From Chloroflexota bacterium (GTDB lineage Bacteria; Chloroflexota; Limnocylindria; Limnocylindrales; CSP1-4), in NCBI GenBank assembly GCA_021777365.1, contig JAJYDP010000024.1, forward strand, positions 2,388-17,030: a stretch of DNA of 14,643 nt, given 5' to 3'. Each line of letters opens with the position of its first letter. Positions within the stretch are counted from its first letter, which is position 1. The notes beneath the pieces are model-generated. The model was not told the DNA's origin. It saw only the letters and a program-made list of their open reading frames with translations, and did no database searches. The position numbers and the translations under genes are program-made. Shown here in pieces: positions 1 to 8,267 of this stretch.

Positions 1-1
1 G

Positions 2-214
2 TCGACCGCCACCGGCCAGCAGGTCGATGTCCAGCAAGGCGACCAGACCGCTCCGGATGCGGCCGGCACGGCAGCCGAGGTGGCCGGGGCCGAGGCACCC
101 GAGACGGCGGCCAGCGGCGCTGCCGAGGCGGCCGGGACCGAGACCGACGGTCCGGGCGGGCACGCGGATGCCGCCGGAACCAACGTCGACTACCAGTTCC
201 AGGGCGAGCAGTGA
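2..214 (+). CDS. C-terminal end of an unidentified Ala/Glu/Thr-rich protein (partial)
   Basis: An open frame enters from the left edge and ends at TGA 212-214, giving 70 residues. It is rich in Ala, Glu, Gly, Thr and Asp, strongly acidic and without hydrophobic segments, and it ends NVDYQFQGEQ. The composition suggests a disordered acidic tail rather than a folded domain, and the function cannot be read from it. The frame is preferred over the overlapping frame that opens at 27 because that one is Arg/Pro-rich, typical of an out-of-frame reading of GC-rich DNA. It also runs through both hairpins into the start of the next gene. The two hairpins just after this stop support it as the real end of a gene. 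Confidence 0.55.
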   Translation, partial: STATGQQVDVQQGDQTAPDAAGTAAEVAGAEAPETAASGAAEAAGTETDGPGGHADAAGTNVDYQFQGEQ

Positions 215-230
215 GGGTTCGCTTCCGGTA

Positions 231-249
231 GACCGTCGGCGCGACGGTC
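231..249 (+). terminator. Perfect 8-bp inverted repeat after the first gene
   Basis: Bases 231-238 (GACCGTCG) pair perfectly with 242-249 (CGACGGTC) around a 3-base loop. The hairpin starts 16 bases after the stop of the partial gene. There is no T-run after it, so on its own it would be a weak intrinsic terminator. It may act together with the longer hairpin that follows, or serve as a transcript-end stabiliser. Confidence 0.4.
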
Positions 250-258
250 CGGCATCCC

Positions 259-294
259 GGTGGGGCGATCGGTGGCACGGCCGGTCGCCCCACC
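259..294 (+). terminator. Long GC-rich hairpin, probable terminator
   Basis: Bases 259-268 (GGTGGGGCGA) pair perfectly with 285-294 (TCGCCCCACC). The stem can extend inward through a G-T pair and three G-C pairs to about 14 bp. Only a short T-stretch follows (CCACGTTT), so the classic U-tract is weak. The position between the end of one gene and the start of a long coupled gene run fits transcription termination. The remaining 157 bases to the next start show no promoter I can call with confidence. Confidence 0.5.
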
Positions 295-451
295 CCACGT
301 TTGGGCCGGCGCCCCCCCGCGCTGGATTCACCGGCCCTTCATGTCGGCGCTGCCAGAGTCATCCCAGCGCGTGTGGGTGGACCAGCCGCGCGATCCAGAG
401 GGCGGGAGCTCTCGGATGCCAGTCAACGGATGAGCCCGAGGCAAGTCTCAG

Positions 452-2124
452 ATGAAGTGGAAAGCGGTCGCCGTTGTCGCGCTGCTCGCGGTCGGAATGG
501 GGACGACCGGGTTCGTCATCATCTCGCCCGGCGGCCCCGGCACGGTCCAGTACCTGACCTCGACGGTCACCCGAACGACGGTCGCTGCGCAGGTCGCTGC
601 GAGCGGCTCGATCCGCTGGGCGGCGACCTACGATCTCGCCTTCGGCGCGAGCCCGGTCCTGGAGACCGGCGTTCCTGCATCTGCCGGATCTGGAGCCACG
701 ACCTGGTTGGTCGAGAGCGTCGCCGTCAAACCGGGCGACCGGGTGCCCAAGGGCGCCATCCTGGCCACCGCCGACACGGCCGCTGCGTCCGCATCGCTGC
801 AGCTGGCGAAGGCTGGCCTGGCAGTGGCGCAGGCCCGGATGGCCGTCGACAAGGCGGGTCCGAGCGCCGCCGATCGGGCGTCCGCCTATGACGCGATCCT
901 GCAGGCGCAGCAGCAGCTCGGCCTCGCGAAGCAAAGCCAGGCCGACACGGCACGCCAGAGCGCCCTGAGGTTGGCCCAGACCCAGGCCGCCCTTCAGGCG
1001 GCACAGGCCAGGCTCACCACGGACCAATCCGCCGGGCCGCCTACGGCGACGCTGCAGGCCGATCAGGCGGCCATCACCCAGGCGCAGCAGCAACTCGCCA
1101 TGTTGACCCTCCAGAACCAGGCCTCGGACAGCCAGGCCTCAGCGCTCGCGCAGCAGAACGCCCTCAAGCTGAGCCAGGCGCAGCAGGCCCTTCAGGCGGC
1201 ACAGACCAAGCTCGCCGCCGATCAGGCCGCCGGTCCGCCCGCGGCGACCATCCAGGCCGATCAGGCGGCCATCACCCAGGCGCAGCAGCAGCTCGACACA
1301 CTGACGGTCACCAACCGCTCGTCGAGCGACCAGGCAGCCGGTCAGATCGCCGCGGCCAGCCTGTCACTGGCCGTCGCGCAGCACGGGTACGCCTCTAGGA
1401 TCGTTGGCGCGACGACGTCCGTGCTCGCTGCTGACACCGCCGCCGTCGTGAGCGCCCGGGAGTCCATCCGTCAGGCCCAGCTCAGCCTCGACGGCGCCAC
1501 CCTGCGCAGCCCGGTCGATGGCGTGGTGGTCGCGGTCAATATCGTCGCCGGCGCCGCGGCACCCACGGCGGCAGACGTGGTGGTTGCCCAGAACTCGTGG
1601 CAGGTCGCCGGGACGGTCACCGAGACCGACCTGCCCTCGCTGCGGGTCGGCCAGGCTGCCAGCGTCTCGATCACGGCCCTCGGGTCCACCGCAACCGGCA
1701 CGCTTGTCTCGATCGGGCTGGCGGGCACGGTTTCCGGGTCATCTGGCGTGGTGTCCTACCCGATCGTCATCGCGCTCGGTTCTCCACCCGCCGGCACCGC
1801 CGCGGGAATGAGCGCCCAGATCTCGGTTACCACGGCGCAGGCCCAGGGCGTGCTCGCCGTGCCAGCAGTCGCGCTCGGCGGGGGACCTGGCCAGTACAGC
1901 GTCCGCGTGCTCGACGCGGCCGGCCAGCCACACGACCGATCGGTGCAGGTCGGGCTCGTTACCTCCACGCTGGCCGAGATCAAGTCCGGCCTGACCAAGG
2001 GGGAGCTCGTCGTCACCGGGACGGTCGCCCCCCAGACCGGCACCAGCAGCTCCGGTGGCGGGCTGCCGGGGCTGCTCCCGGCAGGCGGTGGTGGCGGTGG
2101 CGGCGGTGGGGGTGGGGGCCAGCA

Positions 2125-2128
<4 letters not shown>
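452..2128 (+). CDS. MacA/HlyD-family periplasmic adaptor (membrane fusion protein) of an ABC exporter
   Basis: A 558-residue membrane fusion protein. It would be anchored in the membrane and link a MacB-type ABC transporter to its extracytoplasmic path or substrate. An N-terminal membrane anchor lies at about 4-25. Half of a biotinyl/lipoyl-like domain is at 87-108 (VKPGDRVPKGAILATAD) and the other half at 349-368 (ATLRSPVDGVVVAV). The intervening 240 residues are a Gln/Ala-rich coiled-coil hairpin. Beta-barrel and membrane-proximal domains follow (about 380-525), then a tail with twelve consecutive Gly. The hairpin contains a duplicated unit (about residues 170-222 and 236-288), making the protein longer than a typical MacA (about 370 residues). 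A GAGG at 438-441 sits 10 bases before the ATG. The stop overlaps the ATPase gene by 4 bases. The family call is confident; the transported substrate is unknown. Confidence 0.9.
989..1298 (+). repeat. Tandem 198-bp (66-codon) duplication inside the adaptor gene
   Basis: A unit starting at 989 recurs at 1187, an offset of 198 bases that preserves the reading frame. The first copy includes an 18-base match (GCCCTTCAGGCGGCACAG), and a 38-base stretch at 1055-1092 is identical to 1253-1290. Between these the copies differ mainly at scattered positions. Both encode an A-L-Q-A-A-Q stretch, then a GPP turn, then QADQAAITQAQQQL. The duplication lengthens the coiled-coil hairpin. The partial divergence suggests it is not brand new, or that the copies are kept similar by conversion. 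Confidence 0.85.
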
Positions 2129-2795
<667 letters not shown>

Positions 2796-2799
<4 letters not shown>

Positions 2800-4007
2800 A
2801 GTCGCTTGAGCTGGTCCGACTTGCCCTGTCCCGCCTTCGCTCCGGCCGGCTGCGCGCCGCCCTGACGATGCTCGGGGTGATCATCGGCGTCGCCTCGGTC
2901 GTCGCGCTCGTGTCGGTCGGCGAAGGGACGACGCGCGGGATCACGACTCAGCTCCGCAGCCTCGGCACCAACCTGCTGGTGGTGAACCCGGGCGCCGCGG
3001 TCAGCGGACCGAACGCTGGTGAGCCCGGCTCGGCCACCACGCTCACCCTCGACGATGCCATGGCCCTGGCCAGGATCGGTGGCGTGGTCGCCGTGGCCCC
3101 GGAACTCGCGACCCAGCAGCCAGTGGTCGCGGGCGCCAAGCACACAACGACCGTGATCATCGGCACGACGTCCGCCCACGCCCAGGTGCGTAACGAGACC
3201 ATCTGGCAGGGATCCTTTCTGACTCCCGTCACCGATGTCCTGGGCCTCCGCGTGGCCGTCCTCGGGGCAACGACCGCGGCCAATCTCGGGCTCGGCGCCT
3301 CCGCGGTCGGCACGGATATTCGCATCGGCGGGATCCCGTTCCGCGTGATCGGCATCCTCCAGGCGAAGGGCGGTTCGAGCCTCCTCAACCAGGACGACCA
3401 GGTCCTCGTCCCTGTCGCCGCCGTGCGGTCCGAGTTCGTCGGCGGGACGAGCGTCCGGACGATCGGGGTGAGTGTCGCCTCGGTCAACCGGATGGACGCC
3501 GTCGCTGCCGCGATCACCACGACGTTGCGGAGCCGCCACGGGATCTTGTCCGGCCGTCCCGACGACTTCGTGATCTCGAGCCAGGCCCAGCTCCTCGGAG
3601 CGGTGTCGTCGGTTTCGACGTTGCTGGCCGTCCTGCTCGCCGGGATCGCCTCGATCTCGCTCGTCGTGGGCGGCATCGGGATCATGAACATCATGCTCGT
3701 GTCGGTCCGCGAGCGCACCCGTGAGATCGGGATCCGGAAGGCGATCGGTGCCCGGAGCCGGGACATCCTGTTCCAGTTCCTGATCGAGGCGCTGACCCTT
3801 TCGCTCCTGGGCGGCGCGATCGGGATCGGCCTCGGCCTGGTCGTCTCGGCCGCCATCGGCCAGCTGGCCGGTTGGGGCTTCGTGTTCAGTCCCGTCACGC
3901 TCCTTGCCGCGGCCGGCTTCAGTGCGGCCGTCGGCGTTGTCTTCGGAGTCTGGCCGGCCCGCCAGGCCGCCCGCCTCGATCCGATCGAGGCCCTTCGCTA
4001 CGAGTAG
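2796..4007 (+). CDS. MacB/FtsX-family ABC transporter permease
   Basis: A 403-residue membrane subunit with the standard MacB layout. It has an N-terminal amphipathic stretch, a first membrane helix at about 21-42, and a large extracytoplasmic MacB-like domain at about 45-265. Three more helices follow at about 272-298, 328-356 and 365-387. Family hallmarks are the TMLGVIIGVASVVAL start, the GGIGIMNIMLVSVRERTREI and GIRKAIGAR loop between helices 2 and 3, and the terminal RLDPIEALRYE. Its ATG overlaps the ATPase stop (ATGA). MacB-type transporters act mechanically on substrates outside the membrane, such as peptides, lipoproteins or small molecules. No substrate can be read from the sequence, but the two downstream lipoproteins are candidate clients or partners. 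Confidence 0.95.
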
Positions 4008-4011
4008 GAGG
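4006..4011 (+). promoter_or_regulatory. Ideal Shine-Dalgarno sequence setting a GTG start
   Basis: AGGAGG at 4006-4011 overlaps the last two bases of the permease TAG stop and lies 6 bases before GTG 4018. This fixes the start of the small membrane protein at 4018, rather than at in-frame starts inside the permease gene, and ties its translation to the exporter genes. Confidence 0.85.
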
Positions 4012-4017
4012 TGCCCT

Positions 4018-4311
4018 GTGTCCGCATCGACTGAACCCCCGGTTGAAGCCCTCGCCGAACCGATCGCGCCCAGCGGGTCAACTGTCCCCACCCCACCCGC
4101 ACGCCGCCGGCGCAGCCGGATCGACATCGCGCTGCTCCTGGCCACGATGATCGCGATCGGGGGCGCTGCATTCGGCGCCGGGCGTCTCACCGCGCCCACG
4201 GCCGCGGCAAGTGCAGCCCAGGATTGCGGGCCCGGCGGCGGAGGTGGCGGCCAGCCGGGCGCGTCGGGGCAGCCCGAACCGGCCACCCCCGGTGGGAACG
4301 CCAACCAGTGA
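4018..4311 (+). CDS. Small single-pass membrane protein with Gly-rich tail, unknown function
   Basis: A 97-residue protein starting at GTG behind a perfect AGGAGG. Residues 1-28 are Pro/Ala/Ser-rich. They are followed by a basic patch (RRRRSR, 29-34), one hydrophobic helix at about 35-57, and a Gly/Pro/Gln-rich tail holding GPGGGGGGQPG (71-81). The basic patch before the helix predicts the N-terminus in the cytoplasm and the tail outside, by the positive-inside rule. A lone Cys70 lies in the exported part. I recognise no family. It lies between an exporter permease and a lipoprotein gene, with a GTGA overlap to the latter, so it may be an accessory subunit or anchor of this exporter. Its Gly-rich end resembles that of the adaptor. 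Confidence 0.8.
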   Translation: MSASTEPPVEALAEPIAPSGSTVPTPPARRRRSRIDIALLLATMIAIGGAAFGAGRLTAPTAAASAAQDCGPGGGGGGQPGASGQPEPATPGGNANQ

Positions 4312-5462
4312 AGACCGGCAGCCCGTTCGCACGCTGCCCCGGCCGCCTGGTGCGCCGCGCGCTGACCCCGCTGCTCTCCGCGCTGGTCCTTGCCGCCTGC
4401 GGCGCAGTGCAGGGCCCGACGGCCGCGCCGGGATCCACTCCGTCAGCCGGCCTTTCCTCCGCTCCGCCCGGGGCGACCGGCACCTCCGCCGCCACGTCGG
4501 GCCCGGCTGCCGGTTCCACCGCTGCGCTTCCGGGTCCCACGCCGTCAGCCACCCCCGCGGGGCCCTTCCCCGGCGGGCTGCTGATCGCCGACGAGGGCAA
4601 CGGGCGGCTCATCGTGGTGAACAACGCCAGGCGCATCGTGTGGCGCTTTCCGGTGACAGGGAGCCTCCCGGCAGGCCAGGGGTTCAGCGCCGACGATGCC
4701 TTCATCTCCCCCGACGCCCGCACGATCACGGCGAACGAGGAGGACCGGCACGTGGTGGTCCGCATCGACATCGCCACCCGCAAGGTGGTCTGGGAGTACG
4801 GCCACTATGACCGGGCAGGGTCTGCGCCGGGCTACCTCAACACCCCGGACGACGCCTATCCACTCGCCAACGGCGATGTGGTCATCGCCGACATCCGCAA
4901 CTGCCGGGTCATCGAGGTGGCACCCGACAAGCGGATCGTCCGCCAGTGGGGCCGCACCGGGGTGTGCGTCAACCACCCGCCGCGCACGTACTACGCGCCC
5001 AACGGGGACACCCCGCTGCCCGATGGCGGGCTGCTCATCACCGAGATGGGCGGCTCCCGGGTGGTGCGCCTCGATGCGGCCGGACGCGTCGTCTTCAACA
5101 TCCACGTGCCCACCGTCTATCCCTCGGACGCGCAGCTCGATACGCACGGCAACGTGGTGGTGAGTGACTACGCGAACCCGGGCGCGGTCGTCGCGGTCAC
5201 GCCGACGGGACGCCTGCTGTGGCGCTACGGCCCGCGCTCGGGGTCCGGACGGCTCGACCACCCGAGCCTCGCGATCCCACTCGCCGACGGCACGATCGTG
5301 CTCAACGACGACTTCCGCCACCGCGTCCTGCTCCTCGACCCGCGGAGCGGACACATCCTCTGGCAGTACGGTCGGACCGACGTGGCCGGCTCGGGCACCG
5401 GGTACCTCTCCACGCCCGACGGCCTGGACCCGCTGCCGGTCGGGGTGGTGCCCGGGACATGA
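4308..5462 (+). CDS. Beta-propeller lipoprotein (NHL/arylsulfotransferase-like repeats)
   Basis: A 384-residue predicted lipoprotein. A basic n-region and a hydrophobic core end in lipobox L28-A-A-C31, followed by a Ser/Thr/Pro/Gly/Ala linker to about residue 85. From there a repeating pattern of ~IADxxxxRVIxxxxxGRIVWxxG recurs at about 91-115, 189-215, 239-265, 281-307 and 327-355, typical of propeller blades. YDRAGSAPGYLNTPDDA (168-184) is echoed by TDVAGSGTGYLSTPDGL (357-373), suggesting blade duplication or ring closure. The closest families are NHL and arylsulfotransferase-type propellers. I cannot see a convincing catalytic His set, so a binding or scaffold role is as likely as enzymatic. 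The GTG start overlaps the upstream stop (GTGA) and its own stop overlaps the next start, so it is probably co-translated with both. Confidence 0.85.
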   Translation: MKTGSPFARCPGRLVRRALTPLLSALVLAACGAVQGPTAAPGSTPSAGLSSAPPGATGTSAATSGPAAGSTAALPGPTPSATPAGPFPGGLLIADEGNGRLIVVNNARRIVWRFPVTGSLPAGQGFSADDAFISPDARTITANEEDRHVVVRIDIATRKVVWEYGHYDRAGSAPGYLNTPDDAYPLANGDVVIADIRNCRVIEVAPDKRIVRQWGRTGVCVNHPPRTYYAPNGDTPLPDGGLLITEMGGSRVVRLDAAGRVVFNIHVPTVYPSDAQLDTHGNVVVSDYANPGAVVAVTPTGRLLWRYGPRSGSGRLDHPSLAIPLADGTIVLNDDFRHRVLLLDPRSGHILWQYGRTDVAGSGTGYLSTPDGLDPLPVGVVPGT

Positions 5463-7063
5463 AGCACGCCACACACACGCGACGAGTCGCGCTGGCCGGC
5501 GTCGTCGTGCTCGTCCTGGCGGCCTGCGGCGGCGCGCTGGCGGCCCGTTCGAGCGCGACGGTCGGGCAGCGAGCCGTGGCCACGTCGGTGACGCCGTCGG
5601 TCCTGGCGCCCTCATCGGGCACCCCGGCCGCCGGCCTCGGCGGCGATATCACTGACCAGCCCGGGGAGACCGAGGACGCCAGCCTGCTGGGTGACCGGCC
5701 TACCATCACCTACGTGGGAGACGCGACCTGGCAGCTCCAGCGGCCGTCAACCCCCGACCACCCCACCGAGGCGTACACCGATGCGCCCTCCTACCTGCCG
5801 GGGCAGACCCTGCGCCTGGCGGTCAGCACGGACGCCCCGGCCTACACGGTGGCCATCTACCGCCTGGGTGCCACCGTCCAGCCGATGGGTGACTCCACGG
5901 TGCAACCCGGCCTCCGCCAGGGCGGACCAGTCGTGGACCCGGGCACGAAGATGGTGCGGGCGCGCTGGCAGTACACATACAGCCAGCCCATTCCGGCGAC
6001 CTGGCCGAGCGGCGTGTACCTGGCCAAGGTGAGCGGCATCGGCGGCACGCAGAGTTACGCGCCGTTCGTGGTGCGCTCCACCCGCCCGAGTCGGTTCCTG
6101 TTCGTCAGCAACACGCTCGACTACGCGGCCTACAACCGCTGGGGCGGCAGCAGCCTCTACTGGACAGGGGTCGGCGATCCGGTACCCGGCGTCCACGAGG
6201 CCTTCGCGGTGAGCCTGGACCGGCCCTTCCTCGACGAGGTCGGGGCGGGGCAGGTGCTCATGATGGAAGCGCCCTTCATCGCCTGGCTCGAGGGGCACGG
6301 GTACGATGTCACCTACACCACCGACTACGACCTCTCGACCCATCCCGCGGACCAGCCGCTGCCCCGCGCCGTGCTCTTCAGTGGCCACGGCGAGTACTGG
6401 GGCGCGCCCCTGCGCGACTGGCTCGACCAGCACGTGCTTCGGCAGGGCGACATGGGCCTCGGGATGTTCGCTGCCGACACCGGCTACTGGCAGGTCAGCC
6501 TGTCCGACCCGTCACCGACGGGCCCGCGCACGATCGGGCTGTACAAGGACGCCCTGTTTGATCCGGGCGTGGCGGCGCGGTGCCCGGCCGGTTTCACGCG
6601 CCATGCGAACGCGTTTCGCAGCCTGCCCTGCGGCGTGGGCCACCGGGCCGGCAACGAGCCCGAGCAGGCGCTCTTCGGCGTGCAGTACGGCTCGGTGGTG
6701 CCGGGGTACTACGCGTACAGGCTCGCCCCGGATGTGCCTGTGGCGCTGCTGGCGGGCACCGGGTTCGCTCCCGGCGACTCGCTCGGCCGCATCGCGGGCG
6801 GCGAGGTGGACCGAGTCTTTGCCGGGTTCGCGAGCCTCCCGGGCGACCATCTCTTCGCTTCCACCATGACCATCACACGTGGGGGCGCCACGGTCGCCGC
6901 GCAGGCGGTGGTGCGGGCGCTGCCGTCGGGCGGACGGGTCTTCGCGAGCGGGACGTTCTGGTGGGGCTGGGGGCTCGAACCGAGCTTTGCCGCGTCCCAT
7001 GGCGTCCCGGCCGGGTTCCCCGGGTTGACCACGAACCTGCTGACCTGGCTCGCGGGGGGCTGA
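5459..7063 (+). CDS. Lipoprotein related to N,N-dimethylformamidase large (beta) subunit
   Basis: A 534-residue predicted lipoprotein: hydrophobic core at about 10-22, lipobox L20-A-A-C23 followed by Gly-Gly, and a flexible linker to about 75. A beta-rich domain (about 80-205) is followed by a domain of the DMFA2-like family (about 210-534). Recognisable stretches are RFLFVSNTLDYAAYNRWGG, SGHGEYWGAPLRDWL, MFAADTGYWQVSLSD, GGEVDRV and GGRVFASGTFWWGWGLEP. The known enzyme uses a mononuclear iron held by two Tyr and one carboxylate. The matching residues here appear to be Tyr313, Tyr343 and Glu449, so the site looks intact. The substrate is unknown; a cell-surface amidohydrolase acting on a small amide is an inference. 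The ATG overlaps the propeller stop (ATGA), and this gene ends the coupled run. Confidence 0.85.
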   Translation: MKHATHTRRVALAGVVVLVLAACGGALAARSSATVGQRAVATSVTPSVLAPSSGTPAAGLGGDITDQPGETEDASLLGDRPTITYVGDATWQLQRPSTPDHPTEAYTDAPSYLPGQTLRLAVSTDAPAYTVAIYRLGATVQPMGDSTVQPGLRQGGPVVDPGTKMVRARWQYTYSQPIPATWPSGVYLAKVSGIGGTQSYAPFVVRSTRPSRFLFVSNTLDYAAYNRWGGSSLYWTGVGDPVPGVHEAFAVSLDRPFLDEVGAGQVLMMEAPFIAWLEGHGYDVTYTTDYDLSTHPADQPLPRAVLFSGHGEYWGAPLRDWLDQHVLRQGDMGLGMFAADTGYWQVSLSDPSPTGPRTIGLYKDALFDPGVAARCPAGFTRHANAFRSLPCGVGHRAGNEPEQALFGVQYGSVVPGYYAYRLAPDVPVALLAGTGFAPGDSLGRIAGGEVDRVFAGFASLPGDHLFASTMTITRGGATVAAQAVVRALPSGGRVFASGTFWWGWGLEPSFAASHGVPAGFPGLTTNLLTWLAGG

Positions 7064-7178
7064 GCATGCGCTGCAGCTCATGGTCCACCGCTGCGCAACC
7101 GTTCGCCCGGTTCTCCAGCGCTCGCGACGTCCCGACTCGTGCTTCCAGTTCCCCCCATGCCGACGCGATGGGGCTCTC

Positions 7179-7185
7179 AGGGAGG
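7179..7185 (+). promoter_or_regulatory. Strong Shine-Dalgarno sequence deciding the start of the Ig-like protein
   Basis: AGGGAGG at 7179-7185 lies 7 bases before ATG 7193. It favours this start over an in-frame upstream ATG at 7139, which would add 18 Pro/Arg/Gly residues ahead of a normal signal peptide. The 129-base gap before the start could hold a promoter, but I see no clear -35/-10 pair. Confidence 0.8.
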
Positions 7186-7192
7186 ATGTGAC

Positions 7193-8227
7193 ATGTTCGG
7201 CCTCTTCACCCGGCACCTCGCAGCCATCACGGTCGGGGCATTGCTGATCGTCGCACTGTTGCCCTCGGGAGTCCTCGCGACGAACGCCGTGGCCCCCACC
7301 ATCACGAGCGCCAGCAGCACGACGTTCACGGTGGGTGCGGCGGGCACCTTCAGCGTCACCACCACCGGGACGCCGACCCCCTCACTCAGCCAGTCGGGCA
7401 ACCTCCCCGCCGGGGTGACGTTCCACGACAACGGCACCGGCACGGCTACCCTGGCGGGCACCCCGGCCGCCTCGACCAACGGGACCTACCCGATCCAGAT
7501 CACCGCCGCGAACGGGACGCTCCCGAACGCCGTCCAGAACTTCACGCTCACGGTCAACCCGGGCGCCAACCACCTGTACTTCGCCACCCAGCCGGGCGGC
7601 GGGGCGGCCGGCGCCACCTGGACCCAGCAGCCGGTGGTGGAGGTCCTCAACGCCTACAACGTGGTGGTCAGCACCGACAACTCCACGTCCGTCTCCCTTG
7701 CGATCGGGACCAACCCGGCGGGGGGCACGCTCTCCTGCACGGGCGGCACGAGCCTGCGCGTGACGAACGGCGTGGCCTCCTTCTACGGCTGCTCGATCAA
7801 CCTCGCCTCGGCCAATCCCTACACCTTGAGCGCCACCAGCAGCGCGGGCTACACCGCCGCCACCAGCAGCGCGTTCTACGTGGGGGGCAGCCGGCTCGCG
7901 CCGGTCTCGCTCACCGACGCCATCGTCCCAGGGGTGAACCGCGGAACGTCGGGCTTCGGCATCCGGAGTCTCGTCGTCGCCCGCGACAGCTACGTCACGG
8001 TGCTCGTGCAGACGGATCCCAGTCTTGCCGGCTCGCTGGTTCAGATCTGGGTCGAGTCGAAGACGAGCGGCTGGCATTCGCTGACCTTGCGGCGGGTGGC
8101 TGCGGACGGCACGGTCCACTACTTCGCCCGGGTCAACGGCTGGACCGCGTACTGGGTCAAGTTCCCGGGCAACAGCACGTACGCTGCTGCGGCGAGCCAC
8201 GGGCGGATCGCCACGAACCCGAGCTGA
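7193..8227 (+). CDS. Exported Ig-like domain protein, function unknown
   Basis: A 344-residue secreted protein with a signal peptide (hydrophobic core about 11-25, likely cleavage near GVLA-TN, residue 29). Residues 33-122 form a putative Ig/cadherin-like (He_PIG type) domain, shown by APTITSASSTTFTVG, TGTPTPSLSQSGNLPAGVTF, GTATLAGTPA and NGTYPIQITAANG. Residues 127-231 look like a second beta-sandwich with a likely disulfide between Cys182 and Cys200. The C-terminal region (about 235-344) is rich in Trp, Tyr, Val and Ser and contains GWHSL and NGWTAYWVKFPGNSTY, suggesting a third beta-domain of unknown type. There is no sortase motif, lipobox or C-terminal membrane helix, so it is probably released or held by protein contacts. 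It lies between the exporter/lipoprotein run and the lipid-modification genes. Confidence 0.8.
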   Translation: MFGLFTRHLAAITVGALLIVALLPSGVLATNAVAPTITSASSTTFTVGAAGTFSVTTTGTPTPSLSQSGNLPAGVTFHDNGTGTATLAGTPAASTNGTYPIQITAANGTLPNAVQNFTLTVNPGANHLYFATQPGGGAAGATWTQQPVVEVLNAYNVVVSTDNSTSVSLAIGTNPAGGTLSCTGGTSLRVTNGVASFYGCSINLASANPYTLSATSSAGYTAATSSAFYVGGSRLAPVSLTDAIVPGVNRGTSGFGIRSLVVARDSYVTVLVQTDPSLAGSLVQIWVESKTSGWHSLTLRRVAADGTVHYFARVNGWTAYWVKFPGNSTYAAAASHGRIATNPS

Positions 8228-8267
8228 CGTCTCCCGATCTCGTGATCCTGAGTCCAAGTACCACCCG

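Noticed and set aside
27..455. 142-codon frame at the left end and the frame at 301-891
   Set aside because: Both are Arg/Pro/Gly-rich and cross hairpins or overlap the adaptor start; the alternative frames make better proteins.
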